NCBI GenBank assembly: GCA_033439265.1
Contig: JAVTVX010000013.1
Span: 17,464,500-17,528,499, forward strand
Length of the DNA: 64,000 nt
Origin: Dillenia suffruticosa
Taxonomy: Eukaryota > Streptophyta > Magnoliopsida > Dilleniales > Dilleniaceae
Reading direction: 5' to 3'
The translations under genes and the position numbers were made by a program. Position 1 is the stretch's first letter. Every line of letters starts with the position of its first letter. Below, piece after piece: positions 1 through 12,337 of this stretch. The notes under the pieces were generated by a model. It did no database searches and had not been told where the DNA came from. It worked only from the letters and a program-made list of their open reading frames with translations.

Positions 1-837
1 AAAATTACTTGATTGCACAAATTTTAGCGAACCGAAATGAACAAAAGTAAAATTCATGTATCCAATTGAACAAAAAGTAAGTTCAGGTGCCACATCGCAT
101 TTTTAACATAAGGATGGAGGGTTCCACGTATTTTTCCATTTTTTCTTTATTTATTTGCTGGGAGAAATCATTAGATATTTTTATATGCCTTCCTTTGAAT
201 TAAAAGTGAAATTGTTAATTATTTGTTTTTCAGAATGTTGTTTTATCTATCCTGATAAAAAAGATGGTTTCCTTTTTTCTATTTAAATCAGGCTTTTTGA
301 GTTGGAATCTTTTTTCTTTATTTTGCTGTTATTCTTTAGTTGTTTGTTGAATTCAATAATTAATGCAGTATATTCTTTAGATTTCTCCGGTGCCTTAGGT
401 CATATTCACTACCAATCTGTTTAAAGAGTAACCTTATGTGTAGTTGATTAAAATGAACAGATACATTGAAATTACTTGGTTTGATACGAGTGTAGTTGAT
501 TTTAGTTGTTACTCTGATGTGTTTTTCTAACTCCTACAAATTGTTCCAACTTAATGAACTCAAACCTCATGTAGAATATAGTTTTACGAAATTCAATGCA
601 CCTTAGTTGCTTTGGTTTTGTCATGGAAATTGAGAGAGAGTACCAAAATTCTCATACTATATCAAGATATATGTACTGGTATATGCATGCCATAATCGTT
701 CTTGGACTATTGATTTGCTAAAGGGGATTCTTCACCTACCTCATCTTTCAAATCAACTTATAAACTTTGAAGTTTAAACTATTATGTCACAATATCCAAT
801 TGAGTTGTCTCTTTGAAACTATTATATCACCTTTCAG
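1..837 (+). other. Intron of diacylglycerol kinase gene (partial)
   Basis: This AT-rich stretch ends in a pyrimidine-rich tract and a TTTCAG acceptor directly before the recognised last coding exon. I saw no further coding exon in it. It is inferred to be the last intron of the kinase gene, whose earlier exons lie left of the window. Confidence 0.6.
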
Positions 838-999
838 GCTGCTGCAGTTAGACTAGAAGTAAGAGGTGGGGAATGGAAAAAATCATATATGCAGATGGAT
901 GGAGAACCATGGAAGCAGCCTTTGAACAAACAATTTTCAACATTGGTTGAGATTAAAAGGGTTCCTTTCCAATCAATGATGATTGATGGAGGCTCGTGA
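838..999 (+). CDS. Diacylglycerol kinase, terminal coding exon (partial gene)
   Basis: The exon begins after a TTTCAG acceptor and reads 53 codons in phase 0 to a TGA at 997-999. The peptide runs AAAVRLEVRGGEWKKSYMQ, then MDGEPWKQPL, then a VEIKRVP segment ending IDGGS. The QMDGEPWKQP block followed by a hydrophobic VEI-RVP strand is the hallmark C-terminus of the plant diacylglycerol kinase accessory domain. These enzymes phosphorylate diacylglycerol to phosphatidic acid with ATP, at membranes, in lipid signalling. The catalytic domain with its GGDG site is outside the window, so activity cannot be judged. The exon length and the absence of internal stops suggest a live gene. The isoform or cluster cannot be assigned from 53 residues. 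Confidence 0.82.
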   Translation, partial: AAAVRLEVRGGEWKKSYMQMDGEPWKQPLNKQFSTLVEIKRVPFQSMMIDGGS

Positions 1000-3105
1000 C
1001 ACCAACCTTTCGTGCTAAAGCTGATCTCATTTGTAGCTTGCTTCTAATTTATGCATTTGTGTAAAATGTAAATTATTCAGTAATTTGGCCTCATTATTTT
1101 CATTATTTTACAAGTTCGAATGCTTACCTGTTTCTAAGAGTGGCTTAAGCTTGTATTAGGTTATGGGTACACAAATTGCATAAGCGTTAAATGTGCATTT
1201 ATATTAATATCAAGGGAAGCGAGGTGTGCAGTGGGCCCAGGTGTGGGATGGGTCTCTGATAGATTAAAGTTCATAATTTAATGGAAATTGCAACCTCAAA
1301 GGTTTTCTTTGCCCAATGTTTTGAACCTTTCCTAAATGTAATGATGCTCTTTCGTGTTTTAAGATGTCGATTCAAGAAGGAAGAGACGTCTCTTCCTTCT
1401 AATGAGAGATTCAATAAAGTCCTTGTAATGGATTTGGATTTCCTACCAAACTGAATCAAATTCTGAGTTGCCCCATAAGCCACCTGTTTTTTATTTATTT
1501 TTATTTTTTTGGCTGCAGTTGATGAATTACCATTTGCTTTTGCATGACTACATTCTTTTATGAGTGAGGGGAGACATGGTACAGCAACTTATGATGAACT
1601 TCGTAGTTTGTTGATTTACATATTTTTTGCAGACTTTACCCTAAATTCCTAATCTGGGGTGCTGATGATTGTTTGTAATAGAGAGGATGAGAGGAATAAT
1701 ATTTTGGATTTTCCTAAAACTTCTAAGTTGGGATCCTTGGCTAACATCTGGTGCAGCCAGGACTCAAGTGCCTATGGGTTCTATCATTCCAGCAGTGATG
1801 ACATCGATGATTTGAATAAAAAAAAAAAAAAAAAACCGATGATGAGGTTATGAGGAAGTAGAAGGGGCTTCTTAGACGTACTTTATACATGATATAAATT
1901 AGAGAGTCCAAGGCACTTATAAGAATCCAATAAAAAAATTTTAGTATTTAATACTTAAGAAAATAATTCTGGAAAATTTAAAAATTTTTTAATTATGATT
2001 ATTAGCAAAATATTAGGAAGCCTAAAGCAAACCCGATAGAAAACGAAATACTTTTCCTATAAAAAAGGAAAGAGTAAAAAAAATCTTGCTCTTAATCTCT
2101 CTTTATATATATATTTTCTGTACATGGGGAATCTCGAAAGATCTTTACAAAGGAAAAATGGAGGTTGCCAGTTAAACTAGACCTCATTGGCCTCTTAATA
2201 TATTCAACCCAAAAATATCTCAACACTCCACAGGTGGAACCCGTCTTTGATCTTCAAAGACCCAACTCTCCATCTGTGGCCCTATCCAAATTCCAGAAAG
2301 AAACAGCATGCCTAACTTGACACTGAAAGCAAAGCCCTGTCTCCCCGATAAGTTTATGCTTAGAGAGAGACAGAGAGATGAATGTAATGGACGAGAAATT
2401 CTATCTGTTATTAAAATTCAAGTAGAAGGAAAGATAAGATGTAAATAAGGATGTCATCTTCTAGTTCACTGATCCAATCGCCATCATCCTTCCACTTTAA
2501 AAAAAGATTAAAATTAAAATTAAAATTAAAAATTTATGGAATTGAAACATGAAGCTTGAAGCATGTAAAGGCTAATGCTATGAATGTAAATGGGTGGGAA
2601 ATGATATCTTTTGCCGTTGCATTGTCAGTAAGCAAGGGTACTGCTCAGAAAAATGAACATTTGTTTGGGTATGGAGAGATTCATAAGCTGTTAAATGGAA
2701 CAATTCATCAAGAAAAAAGCCGATTTAGCACCTACACTTAATTTTTGTTAACTATAAGAATTAATTCTTAAAAATGATGTACGTAAATCATGTTTAATGG
2801 AATATTGACTTCAAGCTGTGCTTATTCCTCTTTTTCTTCTTAAATATTTTATTTTAACTTAGTGGCATAATGTAATCGATCAAAAATTATATCTGTTATT
2901 AAAATTTTTTACGATATTTATTTTATAAAATTTTGTATCAAATTGTTTTCAAATAAATTTATTTTATAATACATTTTACTATTCAATTATTCGACCATTG
3001 TAAAGTCACATGAAATATTTGAGAATGATTTTCATGGGAGAAGAATTTTCCATAATTTTGGGAACCAGGAAGTCGTTTGCTAGCATCGTTGGAGTGAAAA
3101 GGAGA
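1000..3105. other. 3' UTR of the kinase gene, then intergenic DNA
   Basis: The first few hundred bases after the stop are probably 3' UTR. The rest is AT-rich spacer with A runs near 1820 and short open frames that resemble no known protein. A 64-codon frame at 1659-1853 ends in poly-lysine from an A run and is not believed. No RNA gene or transposon terminus was recognised. Confidence 0.5.
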
Positions 3106-3109
3106 AGAA

Positions 3110-5095
3110 TATGAATTTGATGATACATTGTCTGTGACAGGAGTCACGGCGTTCTATTGCAGCGTGCGCACACGGCGTTCTATTGCCCGTAGGGATACAC
3201 CTGTGACCAACCATGTAGCCACTATTGTAAACCAGAGATCCCAAGTTAAACGCCTCCAAAAAAGTCCACATGCTTTTGGATTTTCCATGTGTAACGGCAG
3301 AATATTCCGAGTCCTATATATAGGATACACAAGAAATCATATAATAATATTTAAACCTATCACTTTCCGGTGAACAGATCGATTATTTGGATTGAATTTT
3401 TTTATTGGCTTTGAATCCATCACATGGGTCCACAACAATTGGTGCTTTATTGAGAGTTTGTCTAACATGGAAAAAAGATATCTAGAAGAGCTATCCCGTG
3501 TTTGATAAGGTTTAGAGTGAGAGCTGTCTAGAAAGGAAAAGAGTTATCTGGTACTATGAAGAGTCTGGAGTAAGAGTAGACAATATTACGAATTTTATAT
3601 CAAATTCATAAAAAATCATAAAATAACATTTAAATCTAATAAATTTTCTTACTTAATAGATCGATTGTTTAGATTGAATTCTCCTATTGAATTGAGTTCA
3701 TCACGTGAGTCTGTAAGACACAACCATAGACACCCCGGACTCGGAGTAAGACAATGTGAAATCAACAAACGATGATCGATTTGCCACATTTGTGATGTCC
3801 CCAGATGGCAGCGTCAAATGTCTAATAATCATATGGAGTCGTGAGAAAAGAAGTATTCACACAAGAAGATACTACCGAAAGGAAGAAAATTTGACCCAAG
3901 TTTACCTTACTATAAACTTTGAAGATGAGCCGATCGTATGTTCTTGAACTATCTCCATTCTCTTTCCTGAAAGGAATAGTGGACGTTGAAAGGCAATGCC
4001 TTCAGTACAGCATGGAGCACATCTAAGGAGAACCTGGCGACGTTGATCTCACCCGTTTAAGGGTCTTTTATTTTCACAAATTCAGTGGAACTTGCTTCAC
4101 TGGAACACCAATCTTTAGCTTGTTAATTATTGGTGGTGCAGTTGAATCTACTTGTAGAAGTTGAATAACTCTCATTCCTGTTAGGGTAACCTAAATGCCC
4201 TGATATTCATTTCTCTGGGGGTCCAATATCCCACAATTCTCTCTCCATTTCCAATTAGGCAAGCTAGAAAGATGCCAGAGAAAGAAATATCAAGGCAATT
4301 AATTAGTTGATCGTTTACGCAATAAATTAGGAGTGATTCTAGATTTTCCTTTCATAATTAACAAAAATGAATGATTAATTAATTACAAAAAAAGATTATG
4401 CAAAGGATTTATCACCAGATATAAAAGAGAATTATAAAAGCATTATTTGTATAATCTTTTGTCATATGAAAACATATAGAATAAATTACAAAAATCAAAA
4501 ACTAAATAAATCAAATTTGATGTAACAATTCAGTATAACATATTTTCATTTTTTTTTTATTTTATTTGAAAGACATTTTGACAATTTCAAAATTGAGGCT
4601 ATCATCATTATTATAACAGCTTCTTAATTACCAGATTAATCCTCTATTACAATTAATGATTTAAAAATCAAGCATTCCCTATGTAACTCAAAAAAAAAAA
4701 AAAAAAAAGATCAAGCATTACAGGTTCACGTCATATTCTTGACCATAAGGCTGCGACTCATAAATAAAATAAGCTACAAAAATTGAATTAATCTTGTAAT
4801 AAAATTAGCAGAGACGCAGCATAATTACAGGAGATAGTAATGACTGTGACAAATTATAGTGCTAGAGTTAATTACCTGCAAAGGCTGCACCAACACCACC
4901 CTCTTGTGAGTCATTTGTGTGAAGAATCAATTTTGTCGCATAATTAGGATTAACATTGTAGAAATCTGAAAGGGCTGTATATAAGTTATATATAAATATA
5001 CAAAAATTAGCCATATCTCCCGGTTATGAATTCATGTCTAGAATCACTCCAGTATTAAACAGTGATCTTGATTCGCTACTCCGGAGATCCATATT
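3110..5095 (-). pseudogene. Decayed glutamate receptor-like gene relic (exons 1, 2 part, 3)
   Basis: Three blocks on the minus strand match exons of the GLR genes further right in the correct order. Exon 1 is at about 4868-5095, the 3' part of exon 2 at about 3900-4265, and exon 3 at about 3165-3300 plus 3730-3825. Recognisable text includes the ligand-core end of exon 2 and the MWTF transmembrane-1 start of exon 3. Exon 1 is interrupted by an extra short AT-rich stretch near 4980-5000. Most of exon 2 (roughly 950 bp) is missing. Exon 3 is split by a 430-bp insertion. Exons 4 and 5 were not found to the left. No open frame spans any block, so this is a dead paralogue, clearly older than the two intact copies. 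Confidence 0.8.
3301..3729. repeat. About 430-bp insertion with twin direct arms, inside relic exon 3
   Basis: Relic exon 3 stops at about 3300 and resumes at about 3730. The insertion contains two similar blocks of about 110 bp, at 3325-3432 and 3606-3715. Both run from an AATCATA(T)AATAA segment through AGATCGATTRTTTRGATTGAATT to CATCACRTG. The layout (arm, about 170 bp, arm) resembles a miniature repeat-flanked element, but no target duplication or known terminus was identified. Confidence 0.45.
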
Positions 5096-6304
5096 GAAGG
5101 TATATTTGGTCCATTAAGCTCCAACTCACGATGTAATAAATTTGAAGTATTAGTTTCATGTATCATTAAGGTACCATCTCGGTGGAACGTTTTTGTATCG
5201 AAGTTACGCTTTTCCTTCGTAAGTTTTCTTACTCATGGAAATCTCGATCCAAGTCTTCTCTCCTGAGAAACTTCTTTGTTACTTCGTGGAAATTCATAAG
5301 AAGCTATCTGTGGTGACGACCGAGCCGTGTGGAAGAATATATTTGAATATTCCATATGCAACATTATTATTCCATAAGGCAATGTCCTCCCTTGAGTCTG
5401 ACTTCACCCTATAGCTGTTCCTTGGCCCAGTTAGCCTGCTGGTCGAGCTGAAGGTCGAAGCGTCACGTGAAATACCGACGAGTCCAACTTGTGACCAGAA
5501 GCAAAGCATGTCCCCTCTACCTCTTGGGGCCTTTAATATCGTGGGAGGCCAAAGCCCCTTCTCCCCACTCCACACTCCTTTGAAATTGTTAACTTTATAT
5601 TGAAAGTTTGCTACTTTTACAAAATTTCTCTAAGATTGTTAAATTTTATATGCCCTCCTTTAACCCCCACAATTTGAAGGATTTCAAAGTTGTTAATAAA
5701 TTCCTTATTTCTGTCCTCTATTGACCCCCTCAATTTTTTTCTCGGAATTCTTTTATTATTTGTTAGAAAATTTTTGTTTATCAAAATAAATAAATAAGTA
5801 ATTTTGATTATAAATATATTTGATTTCTCTTTATTTTTATATTTTCATATCTACGATAGTAAGTTTTCTATACAAATTCGTTCTATTATAACAGTTTATA
5901 GATTCCTAGATTTTTATATTTTTAATATTACTTCCATACTCTGATTTATCTAACATTATTATTATTTTGTGTAATTTTCCTTTCTTTAATTGATGCTTTT
6001 TCATGTGTCCTCACCCCTTCACCGAAGATATGGATATTTTAATAATCATACAGAAGGGATGAAACCCTAAAGCACTTAATCAAGTTATTGATGGGACGAG
6101 TCCAGCAAACATTGAGCACATAATTTAGTGAATTTGTAAAGCATTGCAATAAAATTGGAGGTTATACACCTTCCTAGACACGTTATTCAATCGAACGTTC
6201 ACACTTTGTATTTCTTACATATGTACAAGAGAACTTTTAAGTGCACAAAAAAGAATCCAAGAATAATGGTTAGCTTTGAAAACACTTCTGTGAGGGATTA
6301 TGGG
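5096..6304. other. Spacer between GLR relic and GLR gene A
   Basis: No gene is seen here. The spacer has a close counterpart at 21345-22653 in unit B, including the mixed-composition block at about 5390-5600. It contains the downstream flank and presumably the 3' UTR of the GLR gene ending at 6305. Confidence 0.5.
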
Positions 6305-9300
6305 TTACAATTTGGTGTTAATAGAGGCATGATCAACAACTTGACTACAGATCACTTCATGGCTTGCTTGGGTTTTAGCTTCACTCTCTTCTGTATCATT
6401 AACCTCACCACCTTGGCTAGAAATCTCTTCAAGATCAACCACTGGGTTATTAATTTCAACCCCCCCACCACGATTACCCATCTCAAGAGCTGGCTTAGTT
6501 CTTGTTTGAGACCCCCTAAAATAGGAAAAAATAAACTTTGGGCCACAAGAATTTACCATTTCAAGGAGAGAAATTCTCTTTGAAGCAATAAGGGCAACCA
6601 ATGTGGCCACTATTACTATCATGAAGAGGCCACCGAAACTATATGCTGTGAGGCTTGGAGTATCAGTAGTGTTTGTTGTTGTTTGTTCTGGACAAGAAGA
6701 TTGCTCATGAAAGTAACGTTTTTGGATGATGTCGATCTTTTTTCCTTCCGTCACATTCAAGACTGCCCTTGAAAAATATGAAACCAATGGAGATCCTAGT
6801 GGGAAGGCCTAGATTTGAAAGCACAAAACTTAAATATCTCAGTCAATGGTTTAAAGACAATGGTGCTATCCATCACATTTAAAAGTTCACTATGTTTTGC
6901 ACCTACTAAATATAAACCAGAAAAATCTTGACAGATATTGAGAAAAATAAGAGGACAGTATTTGAGGGGAGAGAGAGAGAGAGAGCCAATGAGCTATAGC
7001 TCCGATGGCACCTTCCACCTCCCCGTTTCCCGAGATCTGGGGAGCCTCCCCGATGTACCAAAAAGAGATGAGAAAGAGAGAGAGAGGGAGAGAGAGAGAG
7101 AGAGAGACTCACAAAGCCAAATCCTTCGGTCCTGTATGTTGGCCCAGTCATCACATATTTTGAGGAATACTTTCCAAGGAACAACTTTATATATGGTAAC
7201 TCATCAAAAATAGCTGCAACAGTTCCATTTGACAAGGCTGCATTATAGTCCTCCGCGGTGCCATATGATATAAGCTTAGACTCCTCAAAATTCAGTTGAT
7301 TAATCAACAAATCTCTTACAAATGAATCTTCTTGATACCCAACATAATGACCTCCTTCCACAAGCTCTTTTACATCCAGCGCCTTCGGCTGCAAATGTTC
7401 TACGGTCAATATTGATGATAAGCTTGCGGTGTAACTTTGCATTAGGATACAAACCAATGCTAACCACAAGACTAGTATGAATTTGGTCCATCTGCTTTCC
7501 ATTTGCTCGCCTGTGTTTCAAAGAAAGGGAAACCTCCCATTAATAGCACAGAAAGGGAAGAACTATTTGATGTGCGAAAGATTTTTAATAAAAATCTTAA
7601 AAACTAGTATTATATTATGTAAAAATCTAAATCAATTTTCTCGGTCCACGTGTTTTACTTTGATACATATGAAAGTGAGCAATATGTAGAGGAAAGTATC
7701 ATGTAAATTTACTCTAATTATCGAGACGTGATATACAAAGTTCAAAATGTTCTATTATAGCAACTAGATTAGAAAGAAATTCATTCAAAAAATGTATTAT
7801 CAAAAGTAAGAGCATATAATAGGAACCAATCTCCTCATGATTGGAACAAATCTATGTACAGAAGTTTAAGTAGAGAATTTACTTTCAGGAAGAACAAGCG
7901 AGTAAAACGGCAACCAGATGATTGTTTCGAGTTCTTTTCTGTTTGAATCCCTCAAAGTAGTCCTCACATGGTGCTCTATAGACCACATTGCTATACCAGT
8001 GACAATCCACGTGACGGCTATGGTTAGCCAGAGATCCCAAGTCAGAGGCTTCATGAATGTCCACATGCTTTTAGGCTTTTCGCGTGTAGCAAGGACAACC
8101 ATGGACACCCCAGAGTCTGAATATGGCAATGTGAAATCCACAAATGATGATCTATTGGCTATGATGGTTATGTCACCAACAACAGCATCAAAACTCTATC
8201 ATTAAAAACATGAGTTAGGGAGAAGAAAATAGGGTAAAAATTAATAGAATAAAACCATGAACAAATTTACCTTATTGTAAACTTGGTAAACAAGTTCATC
8301 ATAGGTGCCTTTGCTCTTGTTATGGATCATGTAAGGTAAGAAGTTGTAATGGACCTTAAAAGGCAATGCATCCAGCACCGCGATGAACACATCAATGGAG
8401 AAACCACTGTAATTTTCCTTACTTGTACCTGGATTTTCAATGTTCACAAATTCATTGAAGCCCTGTTTGAAAGGAATACCAATCTTCAATTCATTCACTA
8501 TTGGTATAGCCCATCCTCGTGGCTTTGTTGTAGTGTCTCCTGGCCAGATGATTGTCTTCAATTCAGACGTCAAAGTAGAGTAATACTTGGCAGTCCCATT
8601 TGAACTCAATTCTCTTGATATTCCTTTGTCCGGTGTCCAATATCCGACAATTCTCTCTCCATTGCCAATCACATTGAATATTTCAAAAGCAGATGGTTGA
8701 AGTTGCCCATTGACCAAATGAAATTTTCCACTTAACCCTCTGAAACTAGTTTTCAACATCTCTTCAAGAAGCCTTGGACCCATTTGTGAGACTCCTAAAC
8801 TGGACAAATCTGATGTGTTGTTGCCATTGTTGATGTGGAAAGAGTTTGAATTCAGCTGTCCAATCCTCTCTACTGCCATAGCTAGTGCCCAAGCCGCATC
8901 ATATGCCCACAGGCCAAATGTATTGAGCTCAGATATTGTACTCTTAGGATTTGTTAATGGAAAATATCTCTTCCATCTTTCCTTGAAATTTTCGAGGTTT
9001 TTTGATCTAGATATGAATGGCCTTATCCCTACTACGCCTTCCATTGAATCAATCACCATAGAATCCATAGAATCAAGAGAAATGGACAAGGCATCCGTGA
9101 TCATCCAAGCATACCCTTCACTAACCATCCCTGCTTTGTTTGCAAGTAAGAAGAGCCGCGATCCTAGAGAAGTGCTCATATGCACCAAGAACACAGTGAC
9201 TCGCATTTGTCTCAGGTTGTTGAGCTCTTTTAAGATTTGGTCATCATTTGCATAAGAAGGAATGGCACTTTTGCATGAGATTCGGATGCCAACTTCTAGG

Positions 9301-10821
9301 AAGGCATCAGTGAGGTAAGGGGAGATTTCTCTTTCATACTCTGTATCCTCATAGATTAGGACAACTTCGCGCCATCCAAATCCTTGGACAATGGCTGTGA
9401 TGGCTTTCACTTGAGCAGTATCGTCTTGTGCAGCTCGAACGAAGTAAGGGTTTTGGATGGGTGATAAGGCAGGACTAGTTGCAGAAAATGAGATTATAGG
9501 AACATGAGCTTTTCCTCCAAGTTCAACCACAAACGTAGTCTCGGTTGATCTCATTGGCCCTATAATAGCTTCCACCTCAACATTTTTCAATAGATCCAAA
9601 GCTGAATTTGAAAAAAAAAAATATTAAGGACTATAGTTGGGTGACCACATATTATTGAAATACAAAACAATTTATAATATTTTCTTATCAACTTTTGAAG
9701 TAAATAATAATTACACAAAATATACAATATATAAAATATAGATATACACACAAAATCACACTACATAAATACTATGACGTGATAATATTATAAAAATTTT
9801 ACATATTATGAAATATAAAATGTGATATCCGGTAATTTTAAGAAGATATATTTAAACACGAACGAGATATATACATGCCACAACTGTTCATATGGCATCG
9901 AATTAAATGGGTGAATGACAAAAAATAAAAATGAGGACATATTTAAGTCATTGTTACGGGATTGTTGTTCATTTGGAAATTAGAAATTGATGGTTACACT
10001 TGAGACAAAATATCCTTATTGTGATATTAAATTCTCCGCTGAAATTTCAAAGCAAAGGCTGACCCAACAACGTCATTCTAGTTTAATCAAACCTCACATG
10101 CGATTGTTGACTTGCCATCAAATCAACCAACACGCTTTAAACGATTGAGTTACATGGTTCTTAGTTGATATCAACGTATATACATACAATTGATCCGGTA
10201 AAAAAATATTAGAATATTTAATCAAAATTTAATTTAAATTTTGAGAATAAAAAGAAATATGTTAGAAAATTTCTCCTAAGAAGGGCTCGACAGTAGTTTG
10301 GATGATATTAATTAGACTATGATTACAAGTACCGGTTAGTCCAATACAAAAATTACATACATACATACATACCCCTTAAATAAATAAACTTGAGAGGGAG
10401 ATTTAATTATAAAAATGCTATTCTTTAAAGTTATTGGCGGAAAAAACTATTAAAAAGTGGATGAAATATATAGGCCATTAAATCACTATTTCATTATTAT
10501 TATTTTTAAACCATACAAAAAAAAAATAAAATGGAGTTATAGCTACCGTCCATAAAAGTTATCAACTATTGAGTTCTCAACCATACCTCCAAAAGCTGCA
10601 CTAACTACGTCTTCCTGTGAATCCCTCATATGAAGATTTAATCTCGTTTCATAGTTGGGATTTACGTTGTAAAAATCCGAAAGAGCTGTTGATATGCAAA
10701 AGTTAGCCATCTCTCCCACCTGCGAATTCATATCAAGAATCACACCAACATCTATCAAAGTTTTCGATTCAAACCCGCAAAAAATTGATAGATAAACAAT
10801 CAAAGAAAAAAAAAATCTCAT
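6305..10821 (-). CDS. Glutamate receptor-like channel, copy A (complete, 5 exons)
   Basis: Exons on the minus strand: 10587-10821, 8271-9601, 7883-8195, 7113-7510 and 6305-6808. Every junction has GT/AG and the phases agree, giving 926 residues, normal for a plant GLR. Order: signal peptide (1-20), ANF-type ligand-receptor domain (about 24-420), S1 from about 446, transmembrane M1 (573-594), pore loop (614-626), M3 (637-663) with SYTASLSS, which corresponds to the SYTANLAAF gate, S2 (about 664-800), M4 (813-835) and a cytoplasmic tail. S1 keeps the ligand Arg in IIANRSSFVDFTLPY (R537), and S2 keeps the acidic residue in FDELPY (E730). The protein is expected to be an amino-acid-gated cation channel in plasma or endomembranes. 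The tandem array and sequence feel suggest clade II (GLR2-like). The pore loop WLPFYSLVLPES is unusual. Start chosen by signal peptide and by alignment with copy B. Confidence 0.92.
6985..7066 (+). mobile_element. SINE remnant in intron 4 of GLR copy A
   Basis: A short block begins GCCAATGAGCTATAGCTC, with an A-box-like TAGCTCNNATGG, continues through a weak B-box region and ends near GATGTACC. The same family occurs at 57979-58070 with a clean target duplication, and at the same intron position in copies B and C. It is flanked on both sides by GA repeats. Confidence 0.6.
7073..7108. repeat. (GA)n microsatellite abutting the exon 4 splice donor
   Basis: On the gene strand this is a (CT)n tract that begins directly after the GTGAGT donor of exon 4 in copy A. 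The equivalent tracts in the other copies are at 23401-23430 and 29685-29724 and differ in length. Confidence 0.85.
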
Positions 10822-12137
10822 GTTTAATTATCGTTGAAATCTATCCAACTTGTTGTATGCTGGATGAAAAGTAAGAATTAGCATTACACTTTTGGTCCTA
10901 TATATATAGGTTTACATATATGATTAGGAAATTTCAAAGAATTTTCTACCTTAGATTGACCTAACCACAATTCAATGTATTCGCCACCCCAGTTGAATGC
11001 ATGACCCCACCGCGTAAGAAATACTTGCAAGACAAGTGTTCAAATTTGAATTTTGTGTTGATGCCTTCCAGACCAAATATAGAATGGTTCAAATTTTTGG
11101 TAATTTTGGAACATTTTTCATTTTTATTTTTTTATTTTTTGAGAAAATGGGTAGAGTGAAGTATACAAATAACTATTCGCTATGGGGTATGTAGGGATAC
11201 GTGTAGTTTGAATTATAATAAATGTTTATTGAATAACTTTATTACCATTATTCTAAAAATGGCTAAATAAATTTCCGTAACTATATCTGAGTTTATGGTA
11301 AATTACTACGTAGGACGAATTCATTTAGTTCTCATTCTTATTAAAACAAAACAAACGTTCCATATCATATAGATGAATTACAAATATTTCACGATTGCAG
11401 ATAAAAGAAAAGGAAAAGGAAGGAAATATAGTCACATCCTTACATTACCGCCTCGTGAGTGCATATAACATTGACATGGTCATTAAGCTTCCATGTTAGT
11501 GTGGTACAATTTTAGAGAAATCTCCACAAATTTTCGTGGAAGTTTACTAAGACTATAGAGATGAAACAAGTAAAGCCGTTTTTTGCGGCAACAAGTATGG
11601 GATCAAATAAGTTATATCCTTTTGATATCACCTCAGTCTTCTTCTTGCGTCCAAGGCTTGAAGTCATTTAGTCTATCGGCAGCTAGGCAGCTAGGCGTCA
11701 TTTATTTAACGTAAGATAAATCTTTTTTTTTTCCTCTTTTGGTACATAAGAAACTATGAACACGGGAATTTTATATAAAAAAAAAATGATATTAGTTGAA
11801 TTATAGTTTTTATAAATCCTCGTAGGATTCATGAGTCAGACAAGAGAAAGTGACTTGAAAATACAACTAAAATGTAAAAATATGTACTCATTTATTTGTA
11901 AAAAAGTGAATAGCAAATATTGGTACTCTCTCTTCGCTCTTTTTAAAAGGCGAAAAAGGGGGAAAAATTACTCATTTGTTATGTACCCATTTATATATTT
12001 TACAGTTTGAACATAAAGATTTGTCATTTAGTCCTACCCTGCACAACATGGGCAACACAAATGGAAGGATACCAATTTTCATGGTCCATATGCATCAATG
12101 AACCTTCTCATGGCTGCTTTCTTTGTTCTTCCTCTCT

Positions 12138-12140
<3 letters not shown>
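10822..12140. other. Upstream region of GLR copy A
   Basis: AT-rich DNA between the GLR start codon and the copia element. The part from about 11450 to 12115 aligns with 27640-28220 in unit B. No coding capacity was seen. Confidence 0.55.
10898..10907 (-). promoter_or_regulatory. TATA-like box of GLR copy A
   Basis: A TATATATA stretch lies about 80 bp upstream of the start codon on the gene strand. It is conserved in position, though longer, in copy B at 27194-27211. Transcription probably starts 25-35 bp downstream. The assignment rests on position and conservation only. Confidence 0.45.
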
Positions 12141-12172
<32 letters not shown>

Positions 12173-12337
12173 CATGACAAATCTAATATATAATTCTAAT
12201 ATAAAAATTAAGTTAAAATAAAACATAAACGAAAAGAAGTTTTAGGGCTACCTCTGGCCATATTCTTTCTCTTTCACTCACCACAAAAAAACAGTCTTTT
12301 ACCCACAATTTTAGCAATAAAAATTTTAAAAAAATTC

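Larger units (their letters stand above)
5031..12140. repeat. Tandem duplication unit A (left part)
   Basis: This stretch is collinear with 21278-28225. Shared landmarks are the truncated exon 1 relic at its left edge (GAATTCATGTCTAGAATCAC at about 5031 and 21283), the spacer near 5160-6290, the whole GLR gene, and the upstream flank to CTTCTCATGGC near 12115. The unit resumes right of the copia element at about 20630 and runs to the GA tract near 21190. By eye, noncoding flanks differ from unit B by about 10 percent. Confidence 0.8.

Noticed and set aside
1659-1853. 64-codon frame ending in poly-lysine
   Set aside because: The end is an A run and the rest matches nothing. It lies where 3' UTR or spacer is expected.
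6155-6583. 142-codon plus-strand frame over the end of GLR copy A
   Set aside because: It is the antisense shadow of GLR exon 5. The same kind of frame appears opposite copies B and C, and codon constraint belongs to the minus strand.
8815-9255. 146-codon plus-strand frame opposite GLR exon 2 (repeated at 25148-25588)
   Set aside because: Antisense shadow of a conserved exon. No domain was recognised.
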